Under the pieces are notes generated by a model, which worked only from the letters and a program-made list of their open reading frames with translations, did no database searches and was not told the DNA's origin. The position numbers and the translations under genes are program-made. This document shows positions 34,121 through 45,064 of a stretch of 64,000 bases of DNA, piece by piece. Each line of letters begins with the position of its first letter. Position 1 is the stretch's first letter. Source of the DNA: Gordionus sp. m RMFG-2023 (Eukaryota > Nematomorpha > Gordioida > Chordodea > Parachordodidae); NCBI RefSeq assembly GCF_954871325.1, contig NC_088777.1, positions 6,177,366 to 6,241,365 on the forward strand, in the 5' to 3' direction.

Positions 34121-34499
34121 TGCAAACTTATTCAAAACTCTCTTAACAATTTACCAAAGAGTGCTTTGTGGCTTCCATTAAATAAAGGAAGGATCCATTC
34201 CCACAATCTAATTAATTTTATTAATTTATAGTTGATGTCTCACAAGAATGACAAAGAATTTATATTCTCCTTAATTTGATGATGAAATCAGAAATAAGCC
34301 TATATGGGGTGTGAATCAGATTTTACCTTATTTTGATGAGAGTTAATACCAAATTTTCATTATTCTAATAATAAATTTAATGAAGTATGTATATACTTTA
34401 AGAACAAGTATTTGAAACATGTTTGATAATATTTTTTTAATTATATTAATTTCCTTATTTTTTTTTAATTTTTATTATTTATGTACTCAATAAAAAATT

Positions 34500-35260
34500 T
34501 AATCTTGCTAGATGAGGGCTTTGTATATTGTTATCATGGAAACAGATTTTGGATTTGAAATTTATTAAGAACGAGTCATTTAAAATTGGCTTCAAGAAAT
34601 TGAAAACCAATTATTAGCATCACAGATTGTTCCATCCTCAAGATGCCAAATATTTATATCCAAATCAAATTTAGATTTAAGATAATGGATGAGATAATGA
34701 GTACCAAGGTAAAATAAACATGGACGTGTGACCCCTGCTGGATCTTTTCGTCAAAATTTATGACATGTGGGCTGAATAAAGGAGTTTTAATGTTACAGGA
34801 TGTCTTAGGAAATTTTTATTAAAAACAATTTATGAAATGTTCACAAAATTTGCTATTGAAAGCATTTTTAGTCTACTTTGATAAGAGCCATGTTAGGAGG
34901 AAGATTTTGGATATAAAACATATGGCATGTGAAGCTATTTTGTCTTCTCCCTTAACACCAAATCCTAATTGATACGTATACTTAATAAGTTAAGACCCTG
35001 GGTTTTGACCTGTGGCAATTATTTTTGCTAATAATCTTCAAAATAGCCCACTGCAATTGGGATGGATACCATCATAGTGTTTGTGAGATAAGCAGGTTTC
35101 CCCCCATAATTGATTCGAATCTATTATGGCAAGTCTTTTAAAGATTATTTAGGAAAGTTTTAAAAGCATTTAAATGATTCCTTGAGATGAGTGTATTTAT
35201 ACAAAGTGAGAGGGCAAAAACCACTGCGTCTGGATCTGAAAAATTTGTTAAAAGAACTAC
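34500..35260. other. Unassigned stretch of slightly higher GC
   Basis: Less AT-rich than its surroundings, with a few short protein-like readings such as ENQLLASQIVPSSRCQIF. All frames are broken and no domain is recognised. It could be an old TE coding relic. Confidence 0.25.
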
Positions 35261-35743
35261 TAAATATCATAACTGATATTTTCACGGAAAGCGATGAAAA
35301 AATTTATTTTTATTTCTTTTTTTATTATATCTTTTATTAACAAAAATCTGTCTTATATAGACATTTTTTATATGATATTTACATATATAAAATTTAAGAA
35401 AAGAAGAATTTTTCAAAATTTAAGAAGAATTTATTTTTAGGTTAAAGAAAAAGAATTTATTTCAAGGTTTTTACATATAACAAAGTAAAAAAAAAAATTA
35501 ACAAAGTAACAAAATACAATTTTGTTTTTAAGAGTAAAGTTTTATTATATATTTAACAATAACTTAAAAAATTTATAAAATTATTTATATTCTGAAATAA
35601 ATAAATCCAAAAAACAATAAAAATCATCTATGATGCGGTCTATTCACTTCATATATGATGAAAAGTTATGAATTTTAATTATTCAATTTAATGTAATCAT
35701 AATATATATTAGAGAAATAATTAAATGTAATAATGAATTTTAG

Positions 35744-35770
35744 CAACAACATCAGTCTCTATACCTCCAA
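35744..35770 (+). CDS. Micro-exon, 27 nt (ATTSVSIPP)
   Basis: Acceptor GAATTTTAG, donor GTATAT. Phase-1 reading is ATTSVSIPP. It ends in A rather than G, so the split codon with the next exon changes. First of the dense cluster 35.7-39.1 kb. Confidence 0.65.
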
Positions 35771-35911
35771 GTATATTTTTACTTTTATTAATTTAAAAAT
35801 ATACTATTATTTTTGCACGTTAACATTTTCTTATTTTTGAATTCGTAATATGAAAATTTATAAATAATTATATTTAAAATGTAATCACCATTAATTAATT
35901 AAAAATTTAAG

Positions 35912-35938
35912 TAACCACATCACTGCCTCCACAACCAT
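35912..35938 (+). CDS. Micro-exon, 27 nt (VTTSLPPQP)
   Basis: Acceptor AAATTTAAG, donor GTATAT. Phase-1 reading is VTTSLPPQP. It lies 168 bp after the previous unit, the shortest spacing class. Confidence 0.65.
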
Positions 35939-36106
35939 GTATATTATTATTATGTCTATTGACTTTCAAAAAATGTTTTTGTAATTCTGAACTAAAAAAA
36001 TTATAAAAATTAATCTATGAAAATTATTGTATCAAGATTTATTCACTATTTATGAAATAATAAAATTCATAATATAATTACTATATAATAATACCGAAAA
36101 TTATAG

Positions 36107-36139
36107 CAAATACTGGTTGTCCTCTACCTCCAGACAAAG
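36107..36139 (+). CDS. Micro-exon, 33 nt (ANTGCPLPPDK)
   Basis: Acceptor AATTATAG, donor GTATGA. Phase-1 reading is ANTGCPLPPDK, including a Cys. One of two adjacent Cys-bearing 33-nt exons. Confidence 0.65.
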
Positions 36140-36269
36140 GTATGATTTTTTGATAAATTGTAAATTTGTATCAATTATTATATTTTTAAACTTAATTGAT
36201 TTTAAAAACTTAGATCAAAAATAAATTTATTTTATTAAATATAATATAAAATAATCCCTAAAATATTAG

Positions 36270-36302
36270 TTAACACTCCTTGCCCTCAACCTGAAACCCC
36301 AG
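36270..36302 (+). CDS. Micro-exon, 33 nt (VNTPCPQPETP)
   Basis: Acceptor AAATATTAG, donor GTATGT (near-consensus). Phase-1 reading is VNTPCPQPETP. A decayed sister is at 37459-37491. Confidence 0.7.
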
Positions 36303-36806
36303 GTATGTTATTACGTAACGTTATAAATTTGAGAACTTATTAAAAATATTATTTGAACAAAACTTAATTAATCAAAAAAATATAAATAGTCTATGCGATT
36401 TTGGTTATAGATTTTCACTCATTGTTACAAATTATAAAATGTTGATCTTTGATTATTAATGAAATGTAAAAATGTATAATTATGAATTGTAAAGGAATAT
36501 TATTTCACCTATATTTTAAAATTTTGTTTAACATTATTAGGTATTCTATGAAAGTATTTTTTTTAAAGGCTAATAAAAAATCAGGAATGTTTTTCTTTAA
36601 CAATTTTAATCTTTTTATTGGTGTATTAAAAAAAAAATATTTATAATAATGTTTTACAATATAAAAACTATTCAAAATAATCAATTCAATTTTTATAACT
36701 CTTTATTTTTGAATCAAAATATGTATATATATCAATAATTTGATTCATAATGTAATCACTATATATTAATCAGCTAATAATAAAATATGATATCAAAAAA
36801 TTTAAG

Positions 36807-36833
36807 TAAGGACATCACGCGCTCAACCTAAAA
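36807..36833 (+). pseudogene. Decayed micro-exon, donor lost
   Basis: AATTTAAG is followed by TAAGGACATCACGCGCTCAA and CCTAAA, then TATTAT. The GT donor is gone, but position and length match the 27-nt class. Confidence 0.45.
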
Positions 36834-37052
36834 TATTATAGTGTTTTATTGATATTCAAAGAATATATAAAATTATTTAGATCTGAGTTAAATAAATCTA
36901 AAAAAAACAATATAAAACAATGCCTGAGAATTATTGTTTTGCGATCTATTCACTTCATATATGATAAAAAGTTTAAAATTTTAATTATTCAATTTAAAAT
37001 GTAATCACAATATATATTAAAAATTAATTAAATATAATAACTAAACTTTAAG

Positions 37053-37079
37053 AAACAACATCAGTCCCTATATCTCCAA
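37053..37079 (+). CDS. Micro-exon, 27 nt (ETTSVPISP)
   Basis: Acceptor ACTTTAAG, donor GTATAT. Phase-1 reading is ETTSVPISP. The flanking block 36.9-37.1 kb is a near copy of 35.6-35.8 kb, down to CGATCTATTCACTTCATATA-like text upstream. Confidence 0.65.
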
Positions 37080-37458
37080 GTATATTTTTACGTTTATTAT
37101 TTTTCAAAATATTTTTAAACACTATTAATTTTGCACAGATATACTCTTATTTTTAAATTCAGTGTTATTACTATGTCTATTGACATTCAAAAATGTAATG
37201 ATTTGTAGGGTCTAAACTAAATGAATAAAAAAAATGATTAATGAAAATTATTGTTTCATCATCCTTTTTTCCATTTATGATAAAAAAAATGTTGATTTTT
37301 TATAATTCTATTCACTCAAGATATATTAATACATACTAATATATTTGATGTTTTTGGCCTCAATACTGCTATGTTATTTTTACACATATTCTTGCTAATT
37401 TTAATCAAAAATAAATTTATTTTTAAGATACAATATAAAATAACCCTGAAAATATTAG

Positions 37459-37491
37459 TTAACATTCCATGATTTCTACCTGAGACATCCA
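37459..37491 (+). pseudogene. Decayed micro-exon, 33-nt class, donor lost
   Basis: AATATTAG precedes TTAACATTCCATGATTTCTA and CCTGAGACATCCA, matching the 36270 exon, but ATTTAT stands where GTATGT was. Confidence 0.5.
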
Positions 37492-37719
37492 ATTTATTAT
37501 TAATACGTGACAAATTCAAAATTTAGTAAACGATTGGCTATCTTTATATTTTAGAACTTGTCATTATTTTATATTCTTTGAATGTATAATTTTTTAAGCT
37601 TTTCAAAATTTTCCAGAAATTTAATTCTTGAACGATTTATATCTATTCATTAGTGTAAAGAAATATATGTAATCTATATATATAAAGCAAACAATTAAAT
37701 ATAATAACCAAAATTTAAG

Positions 37720-37746
37720 TAACCACATCAGTCCCCATTCCTCCAA
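37720..37746 (+). CDS. Micro-exon, 27 nt (VTTSVPIPP)
   Basis: Acceptor AAATTTAAG, donor GTATAT. Phase-1 reading is VTTSVPIPP, close to the family consensus. Confidence 0.65.
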
Positions 37747-37911
37747 GTATATATTTACATTTATAAATTTTCAAAATAAGTTCACTATATTTACATGTTG
37801 ATATTCTCTTATTTTTGAATTCAAAATATGTATATTTTTAAACAATTAGTAATGTAATCACTAGATATTAATTAGCAAATAATTAAATAGATAACGAAAT
37901 TTAAATTTAGG

Positions 37912-37938
37912 TAGCTACATCCCTTCTTATACCTTCAA
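37912..37938 (+). pseudogene. Decayed micro-exon, donor AT
   Basis: TAGCTACATCCCTTCTTATA followed by CCTTCAA is followed by ATATAT, and the acceptor has gained a base (TTTAGG). The phase-1 reading VATSLLIPS is still visible. Confidence 0.45.
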
Positions 37939-38378
37939 ATATATTTTTCTTTTCTTATTTTGGCCTTCATAATATTTTCATAATTTGTGAGTCGTCTCAT
38001 TAAATTAAAAAATAAAATCTTTGTAAAAGTCTCCTAAATTTTATTATTGCATTCTGCATATTATGTACTGTTTGATCAAAAGATGTATATTTTAAAATAA
38101 ATAAACAACAATGCAATCATCATATTAATTGACAAATAATTAAATATGATAAAACTATACACTCCCACTTTCATGTAAATTATTATGTTGTTTGATTTTA
38201 CATGTTTGGAATTTGGTGATCTTCTCAATAAATTTAAAAAGAAACTATTCACCATAATATTGTTGCACGATGTATTCATTTTACTTTTTAATCAAAAAAT
38301 GTTTTAAATAATTCAAAATGCAATTACTATATATTAATTAAAAAATAATTTAATATGTTAATGAAAATAAAATTTAAG

Positions 38379-38405
38379 TAACTACATCACTTCCTCCACC
38401 TCAAA
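38379..38405 (+). CDS. Micro-exon, 27 nt (VTTSLPPPQ)
   Basis: Acceptor AATTTAAG, donor GTATAT. Phase-1 reading is VTTSLPPPQ. The adjacent unit at 38549 is nearly identical over exon and introns, indicating recent duplication. Confidence 0.7.
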
Positions 38406-38548
38406 GTATATTATTAAATTTTTTTTATTTTCAAAAAATGTTTAAAATCACTTGGTGTTAAAGATTTATATTTTATTCCACTTTAAAATCTAATCGACAT
38501 ATATTATTCAACAAATAATTACATATGATAACGAAAATTAAATTTAAG

Positions 38549-38575
38549 TAACTACATCAATCCCTCCACCTTCAA
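38549..38575 (+). CDS. Micro-exon, 27 nt (VTTSIPPPS)
   Basis: Acceptor AATTTAAG, donor GTATAA. Phase-1 reading is VTTSIPPPS. It is the close sister of 38379, 170 bp apart. Confidence 0.7.
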
Positions 38576-39094
38576 GTATAATATTAAGTTTTTTGATTAA
38601 TAAAGCATGTTTAAAATTATTTGGTAGTCTTCTAAATAAATTTTAAATATACAAAGTTATTGTTCCTTGATGCATTTCATTTAGTGTAGAACTAAAAATG
38701 TTCATTTTTTTTAAAATTAACAAATAATATAATAAATGAAAATATTAAAGACCATCTCATTCACTCAACAAGATGTTTTATGTTTATTTATAAATTTCAA
38801 AAATGTTTAATTTATCTGGTAGTCTTAAATTAAATTTTAAAATGAAAATTTTAATTCCCTAAAATAATTGTTATTAAACGTCTCGATTTGAACCGATCTA
38901 TTGACAAAATCTGGAGGCTTATGCACTATTTTTATGGTTAAAGTATTAATTTACCCGTTTTTTATTAAACAGTTCAAAATGATCTATAATACCACATGAA
39001 ATGTTAATATTAGATCAAAAATTTTGATTTTGGAATATTTCAAATTATAATGTGATCATGATATATTACTTAGATATAATACAATATCTTATAG

Positions 39095-39112
39095 CTAACA
39101 CAACAATTTCAG
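39095..39112 (+). CDS. Possible micro-exon, 18 nt, GC donor (ANTTIS)
   Basis: Acceptor CTTATAG, donor GCTTAT. Phase-1 reading is ANTTIS. Short and with a non-GT donor, so less certain. Confidence 0.35.
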
Positions 39113-39998
39113 GCTTATTATGTTAATTTATAAATTTAAATTTTAAAAAAAATTTGATACATGTTTTTAGTATAGATTGCCCGGATTTTAATTGATATTT
39201 GTGTTTATAATTAGGCAGAAGTTTTTGGATTAATTATAAAATTGAATGTAATTACGATTGGTTAAAAGGTGGGTGGCCAAAAGATTATTTTATTAATCTA
39301 ATTTATTTATTATTGCAGATATATGAACAATTTTCTATTACACATTTTTATTATTATCCTAAGGTGACAATATAGAAAAATTAAAATTTTATTTGAGTTT
39401 TTGCAAAAAGGGTCAAAAAAATATCAAAATTCTCATTTTGCTAAGAAAATTATTATTAAAATATTTTCAAAACTGTGTGAATAAATTTTAAGTATAAATA
39501 TTTTACAGTAAAATAAATAACCATTCAATTCTCATAATTCATAAAAAATCAGGCTATTCATAGAGCGTATGAACCAAATTTATTTAGTATGCATTTGTTT
39601 TTCAGGATATTAATTTTAAAATGATCGAGATCATTTGATATATATGTTCTGAGAATCATTCCATAATTTTAGAAAAATTTAGAAAAAATAAATTGAAAGA
39701 AAAATTTGTTTCAAATAATTGATTTATTTTGAAATTTCAAAGTATATTGAAAGAACAATAAATATTTAATGAGATTTCTTATGTAAACAATTTTAGTTGA
39801 AAAATTTTTTAAATCAATAACGTGTTGGAAGAAAATATATTAATTGAAATTTCCTTAAAAAACCTTTTAGTCATATTTAAGTTTAAACTAGTTATAATAA
39901 ATTTTTTGAAAATAATTACTCTAACTAGTATAGACCTGACGATTTTTTGACTGCGAAATATTAGCCGATTGAGATGAACATAGCAACCAGTCTCATGG

Positions 39999-40010
39999 CA
40001 GGGGCGTAGC
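39999..40010. repeat. Lone hAT-type terminus CAGGGGCGTAGC
   Basis: This 12-mer resembles the CAGTGGCGTAGC end of the elements at 47720 and 53260. No partner end was found nearby, so it is a solo remnant or chance. Nothing else is recognisable in 39113-40930. Confidence 0.3.
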
Positions 40011-40939
40011 ATGTAAAATTTCTAAAAGGCGATTTATTGTACTCAAATTATTATTGATTAAATTTAATTTTTAAAATTAATGTTACATATTAAAATTCAA
40101 ATCGTATTTATATATATAATATAACATTATATTTATATTTCAATTATATAAACATAAAAATAATAATATCTGGCTAAACATCGATCAAATCAATAGATTT
40201 ATAACCATAGTCATTTTTTAAAATAAAACTTATTTACAGATAATTTTCTGCCTATTTTATAGGGATTATTCATTATATTTATACCAAATAATGTAATAAA
40301 ATAATGCATTCATATAAATGAGGAGGTTTTTAATTTAATTAATTTTTTAAAAAATAACCCTTTTACATATCCCATTTTTTGATAGTTGGATTGAGCATTA
40401 ATAATTTAAGTTATTCTTTAAAAAATATATGAAAAGGCACCTTAAATTATAACATGTAATAAATAATGTTAAAATATAGCCACTTATTGGAGGGTAGGTA
40501 TAGGTTTACTTACCAGGGTGTTTCCATGTCCTATCAAGACGCGATTAGCGACACTCCTTGAGCCTATATTTCAAAATTGTTTCAGAATATTTAAATTAGA
40601 ATTCTACGATCGTTGCAATTTTTAATCAGACATGTAAAAATATAGATCATGATAGAAATGCGGTAACAGATTCAAATGGCAATTCAATTAGTTAAATTAA
40701 ATCTTAAATATTCCTATCCAAGCTAATATAATAACTAAAAATCCAGAGAAAGATAGCAAAATTTTACTCGGCCAAAGAATATAGGTGCCCAAATAAATTA
40801 TAAAGATTTATTCAACATAGGCATAGCAAGGAATTTTCTAGAGAGATAGAAATAGACTTTTCCTATGAATTTTATTCACGATCTTTAAGTCTTCATATTT
40901 CAGACAGTTGGTTTAAGTTACCTTAATTATAGTGAATAC

Positions 40940-40972
40940 TTAACACTACATATCCCCAACCACAACACCCAG
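40940..40972 (+). pseudogene. Decayed micro-exon, 33-nt class
   Basis: TTAACACTACATATCCCCAA and CCACAACACCCAG match the 33-nt class, but the acceptor reads ATAC and the donor is GC. The following intron text (TATTTATTGATAAATTC) is family-typical. Confidence 0.45.
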
Positions 40973-42247
40973 GCATACTATATTTATTGATAAATTCAAA
41001 TTTTTTTATAAAAATAAAATAAAATTTTATAATAGATTTGTTGTATATCTTACAAATATTGAAAATCTTTTATGTTTCTTAGTCAATAACATTATCATAT
41101 TTAAGAAATCTTCAGAAATAACAAAGGGTTTTGAAATTTAATATAGATTATCTAAGCCTAAATGTAGGCCAAATATTATGTAATTATATCGAAATATTAA
41201 AAACTGCATTGAAAATAATAAAATCCATAACTCAAAAGCCTTTTGAACTATGAGATATGGAAGATCTCATTTTAGTAATGTTGCCCTTTAAATCAATCAT
41301 GTTAAAGATTAGAACACATTCCCATAGTAGGAGACCAGGGATCTTATGAGCCCGAGGTTCGTATGAGCTTTAAGGTATTCTAGAGTTCTCAACTCTAAGG
41401 GTTAATTTTTTAATTAAATATGTACTACTACATTTTGCATATGAGGCTATAATTATTTTTAAATCGGATCACATATTTCTATAACACAATATATAATACA
41501 TATCCTCAAAAGTAACTTTTTAAAATTCTGCAATTTATCAAAAATAAAAAATAATAAGTTTTAATTATCCAATAACTATCTTATATATTTTATATAAAAT
41601 TACTCATTATTTTAACAAAAAATTTAAACTACCAAATGGAAAGGTTTTGAGGGTTTGGGGCCACGTTTCAAAGATTCATATGAGCTTTTAGAGCGTTATT
41701 TTTAAAATTTATGCTCATTAAAACTTGAATATAGTATGAAATCATATTAGAAAGAATAAACAACTAATAAATAATGAGATCATTAATAAATTTAATGAAA
41801 ATATGTCCTTGCTAGGCGTTAGTAAGTAAAAAAACTTAGGTAATGTAACAATAATAAGATATAAATCAAGAATAACGAAACAACATAAATATTGAAGTAA
41901 ATGAAAGAAAAATATATAAATTATCCAATAAATGCATTTAAAAATATTGTTGGTACATGCGTCTTTTCGCATGGATTCTATTGCAATTTTAATCCATTCT
42001 TTATTTGTTTAAATTTTTAATATACTACATATACTTTACGAAAAATACTAGAGAATATACGAATATGCCAAAATTAACCCCTTTTATGACACAATTTAGA
42101 TTATGAAATAATCTAATATAGTCACAATTGTGTGAAGTTTTAAAAAATTCAAAATTAGTTGGCAATTTATGAAAAATGTATGGAGTTATCCCCTGTCTTT
42201 TGCCAGAGTACAAGTCGATTTCGTGAGACTCGTTAATTAGAAAATAG

Positions 42248-42470
42248 TTTTAAAAGCCCGATTTGAATCGATTTTTAAAAACAGCTATATAAAGATTACA
42301 TTCAATATAATATTATATATCCCTTGAGATTTCACAAATAATTGTTCTAGTCTTTGTGCCAAATTTGAGCAAAATCTCTAGGTTTTTATAATATTTATGG
42401 TTATAATCTTAATAGGACCGATTTTAAAAATAGACCTGAATCGGGCTTCTTAACAACACTAGAAATTATG
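42248..42470. mobile_element. MITE with GTTGTTAAAC-type ends, copy 3
   Basis: Left AGTTTTAAAAGCCCGATTTG and TTTTTAAAAACAGC; right is the inverse of AGTGTTGTTAAGAAGCCCGA and TTTTTAAAAT. The core shares CAAAATCTCTAG with copy 2. It is bounded by ordinary AT-rich DNA. Nothing convincing is present from 42480 to 43440. Confidence 0.6.
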
Positions 42471-43441
42471 GTTACTTCTCATCGAGAGTTTTTTTTTAAA
42501 TCGGCAAAAATATAACTAATTTCAAATAATAATATTGCAGAATTTGAAAATTACTTCAAAAATAAATTTTCACTTTTTGGATATGAATAATGAGCCGCTT
42601 TTTAAATAATTGAGATTGTAAATAATGAAAAGCTATTACCCCGAATATCTACCATCCTCTTTCTTATGAATCGAGATTTACAGAGAATTAAAAATTATAA
42701 TAAATTAAGTATTATTAATGATTTTTTATTCGCATATGGCAATACGATGTTTCAACGTGACTATCTTTTTATTGATAATCTTCAAACCCGTTTGCTAAAT
42801 TAAGACATGAAGGGCTTATAGATACCGTATTTGATAAATTGAAAATTAAACTTTCATTACGATACTGTCTATTAGATGTTTTAGATACGAGATTTTTAAG
42901 TTGACTGCTAAGATAGTTACTAGATCAATCTAATTTTACGATGTATTTAATATTCTTCTAAAGGAATGAAAAAGAAAATTTATTAAAACACCTAATTAAT
43001 TGCTTTATGACCAGTAAGGACATACAGACAGAAAAATGAAGAGAATGTCGGTTGAGGTTCCTCCAAAGAGTCCGATGTACCTCAAATTGATATTCAATTT
43101 TTAATCCTTTCTTTGAACTACATAAAGCTCATTCACCCTATCTAACGAGGATGAAAACCGGAAAGACTTTCTTGGGTGGATAATGTTATATTTTGAATAT
43201 TTTTTATTACCTTTTTAGATTCGCGTTATTTTATTGTGATCATTTGAATATTAATTTTATCATTTTGTTTAAGAGTTCCCTTATTCTTATTTAATTATAT
43301 CAAATTGTTATTATATATTTAGGAAATTATATATTTTTGTATAAATCAGACATATATAACAAAATTAGTTTCAATTCATATATTTCTTTAACATAAAAAT
43401 AATCATGATATATTATTTAGCAAATAAAATATAGAAAATAG

Positions 43442-43463
43442 TAATAAACCCTTTGACACCTAG
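43442..43463 (+). pseudogene. Decayed micro-exon
   Basis: AAAATAG, then TAATAAACCCTTTGACACCTAG, then GATATTATGG. Both its length (22 nt) and donor are off, but the following TCAATGATAAATTCA is family intron text. Confidence 0.4.
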
Positions 43464-43684
43464 GATATTATGGTCAATGATAAATTCAAAACTTGATTAA
43501 AATATTTGATAATCTCAAACTAAATTAATTTAAAGAGTAACTATTCAAAATAGTTTGTGTAATGTTACTATTGGGAAAAGATAATTTTTGATATTCATAG
43601 ATCAAAAACAGTTTATTTTATATTCGACTTTTAATATAATCCTGATATATTAATTATTTAATATAATAATAACGAAAATTTTAG

Positions 43685-43711
43685 TAACCACAACACTCAC
43701 TCAACCTCCAG
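43685..43711 (+). CDS. Micro-exon, 27 nt (VTTTLTQPP)
   Basis: Acceptor AAATTTTAG, donor GTACAC. Phase-1 reading is VTTTLTQPP. Both introns are typical. Confidence 0.65.
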
Positions 43712-43888
43712 GTACACCATTATATTTAATAATAAATTTTCTTAATTTAATTATATTAAATTTTTTTATTATGCTATTCTTGTAGATGATAATCTCATTT
43801 TTATTGAATCATAATATGTTAATTTTTAATTTAATAATATTTATAATGTAATCACATGAACTAAGAAATAATTAATATAAATACCAGG

Positions 43889-43915
43889 TCAACACTTAGA
43901 GTATTTAAACCTTTT
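43889..43915 (+). pseudogene. Decayed micro-exon next to ACCAGG
   Basis: TCAACACTTAGAGTATTTAA followed by ACCTTTT precedes GTAATT. The acceptor ACCAGG is displaced by one base relative to a 27-nt exon. Related to 45035. Confidence 0.4.
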
Positions 43916-44758
43916 GTAATTTTATGATAAATTTAAGAATATTCAAAATCCACAAAGGCTATTAAAAAGAAAAAATAATTTCGATACATATTCCTCTAAT
44001 AACATAATATATATGATGTTTAACTTAAGTCGTTTATGCTCATGAAATATGGTATGTTTCGATGATAGCAGATGTCATAGTTTAAATCGCACAATAAATA
44101 ATTTTGTATTGATATGTTATATCATACAATATCATATTTTTAATGGTAATTGGTATAAGGTTCCAATAATAGACCATGAATAAAAAATCCCGTAAAATCA
44201 GCTGGAAAAACGCTATTTATATTTATTTGTTCTGAACCTTATGTGATTGGAAAAATTTTAATAGGCTTCCTTTATTTACTATATTATTAAATAAGAAATG
44301 AAAATCATATTTGTCTTAAACTACACCTTTTATATTTTATCTAAAGCACTTTTTCATATATGTATGACTTATGCTTTAAATAAACTTTTATAAGGTTCTT
44401 TTAAGTATAATTCACTCAGAATATTGCGATATTTTATCCCAGATTTTTAAATGATTTGAAGAGGTTCGTAAAGGTCAAAATTTAAAACATATTGGCCGTT
44501 TTAATAAAAAGCTATTTATACTTGGCTTTAATTATTACCTATTGATTTTGAAATATAGAATACTCTAGACGTATTCTGGAAGCAAATATTTTTGCAAACT
44601 AAAATATTTTTAAAAAATCTATTAAAAATGTTTTATGCAATGTTTTTTGTTGCACAATGTGATATTCTATTGTAAGATTGAAAAATATTGCTTGCAAAAT
44701 AATTCTTTATATAATCTATATAATAATTAGAAAATAATATAATATACAATAATTTTAG

Positions 44759-44785
44759 TAACCACTTCTGTCTCTCGACCTCCAG
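44759..44785 (+). CDS. Micro-exon, 27 nt (VTTSVSRPP)
   Basis: Acceptor AATTTTAG, donor GTTTAT. Phase-1 reading is VTTSVSRPP. Last intact unit on the right side. Confidence 0.6.
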
Positions 44786-45034
44786 GTTTATTTTAATGTT
44801 TAATAACAAATTTCCCAATATTTTTATATTATATATGTCAGCCTCATCTTAAACTAAATAAATTTTTAAAATGAAATTTTAAAACTATCTCTATTTAAGA
44901 TTATTATTGCAAATTCTATTCTCTCTATAATTTTTTTTTTCGGTCATGGGTTACTTTATTTGAATATTTTTTGATTCTTATAATATTACATGTATATTAT
45001 AATGATATGTATTAAAAATAACTGAATATCATAG

Positions 45035-45064
45035 TCACGACACGCAGAGTACCTAAACCTCCAA
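45035..45064 (+). pseudogene. Decayed micro-exon, 30 nt, donor AT
   Basis: Acceptor ATATCATAG. Phase-1 reading is VTTRRVPKPP, followed by ATATAT instead of GTATAT. Rightmost recognisable member. From 45070 to 46850 no further unit or gene was seen. Confidence 0.45.

Larger units (their letters stand above)
10331..45064 (+). other. Micro-exon array encoding short Thr/Ser/Pro-rich peptides (MEG-like gene or gene cluster)
   Basis: Across about 35 kb, at least 23 short segments are bounded by AG and by GT (GC in two cases). Their lengths are 15, 18, 24, 27, 33, 39, 48 or 57 nt, all multiples of three. All are open when read in phase 1 (two bases completing the first codon, one left over). Fourteen are exactly 27 nt. 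Downstream of the donors the introns share a recurring block like GTATATTATTATG, then TTTATTGATAAATTT. Upstream of the acceptors they share TGTAATCACCATAT, then TAATTAACAAATAATT. Unit spacing is often 165-270 bp, as expected of tandem exon-plus-intron duplication. Peptides are typified by VTTSLPPPQ, VTTSVPIPP and ENTSVPPPN. Symmetric micro-exons behind a signal-peptide exon are the hallmark of schistosome MEGs, which encode variable secreted proteins; the parallel is architectural only. Decayed copies and TE insertions are common, so one transcript across the whole span is not demonstrated. Confidence 0.6.

Noticed and set aside
35700-38600. A CRISPR-like array of 27-nt units
   Set aside because: The units are separated by 140-500 bp of homologous intron text, vary in sequence and have splice signals. 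This is not a direct-repeat/spacer structure.
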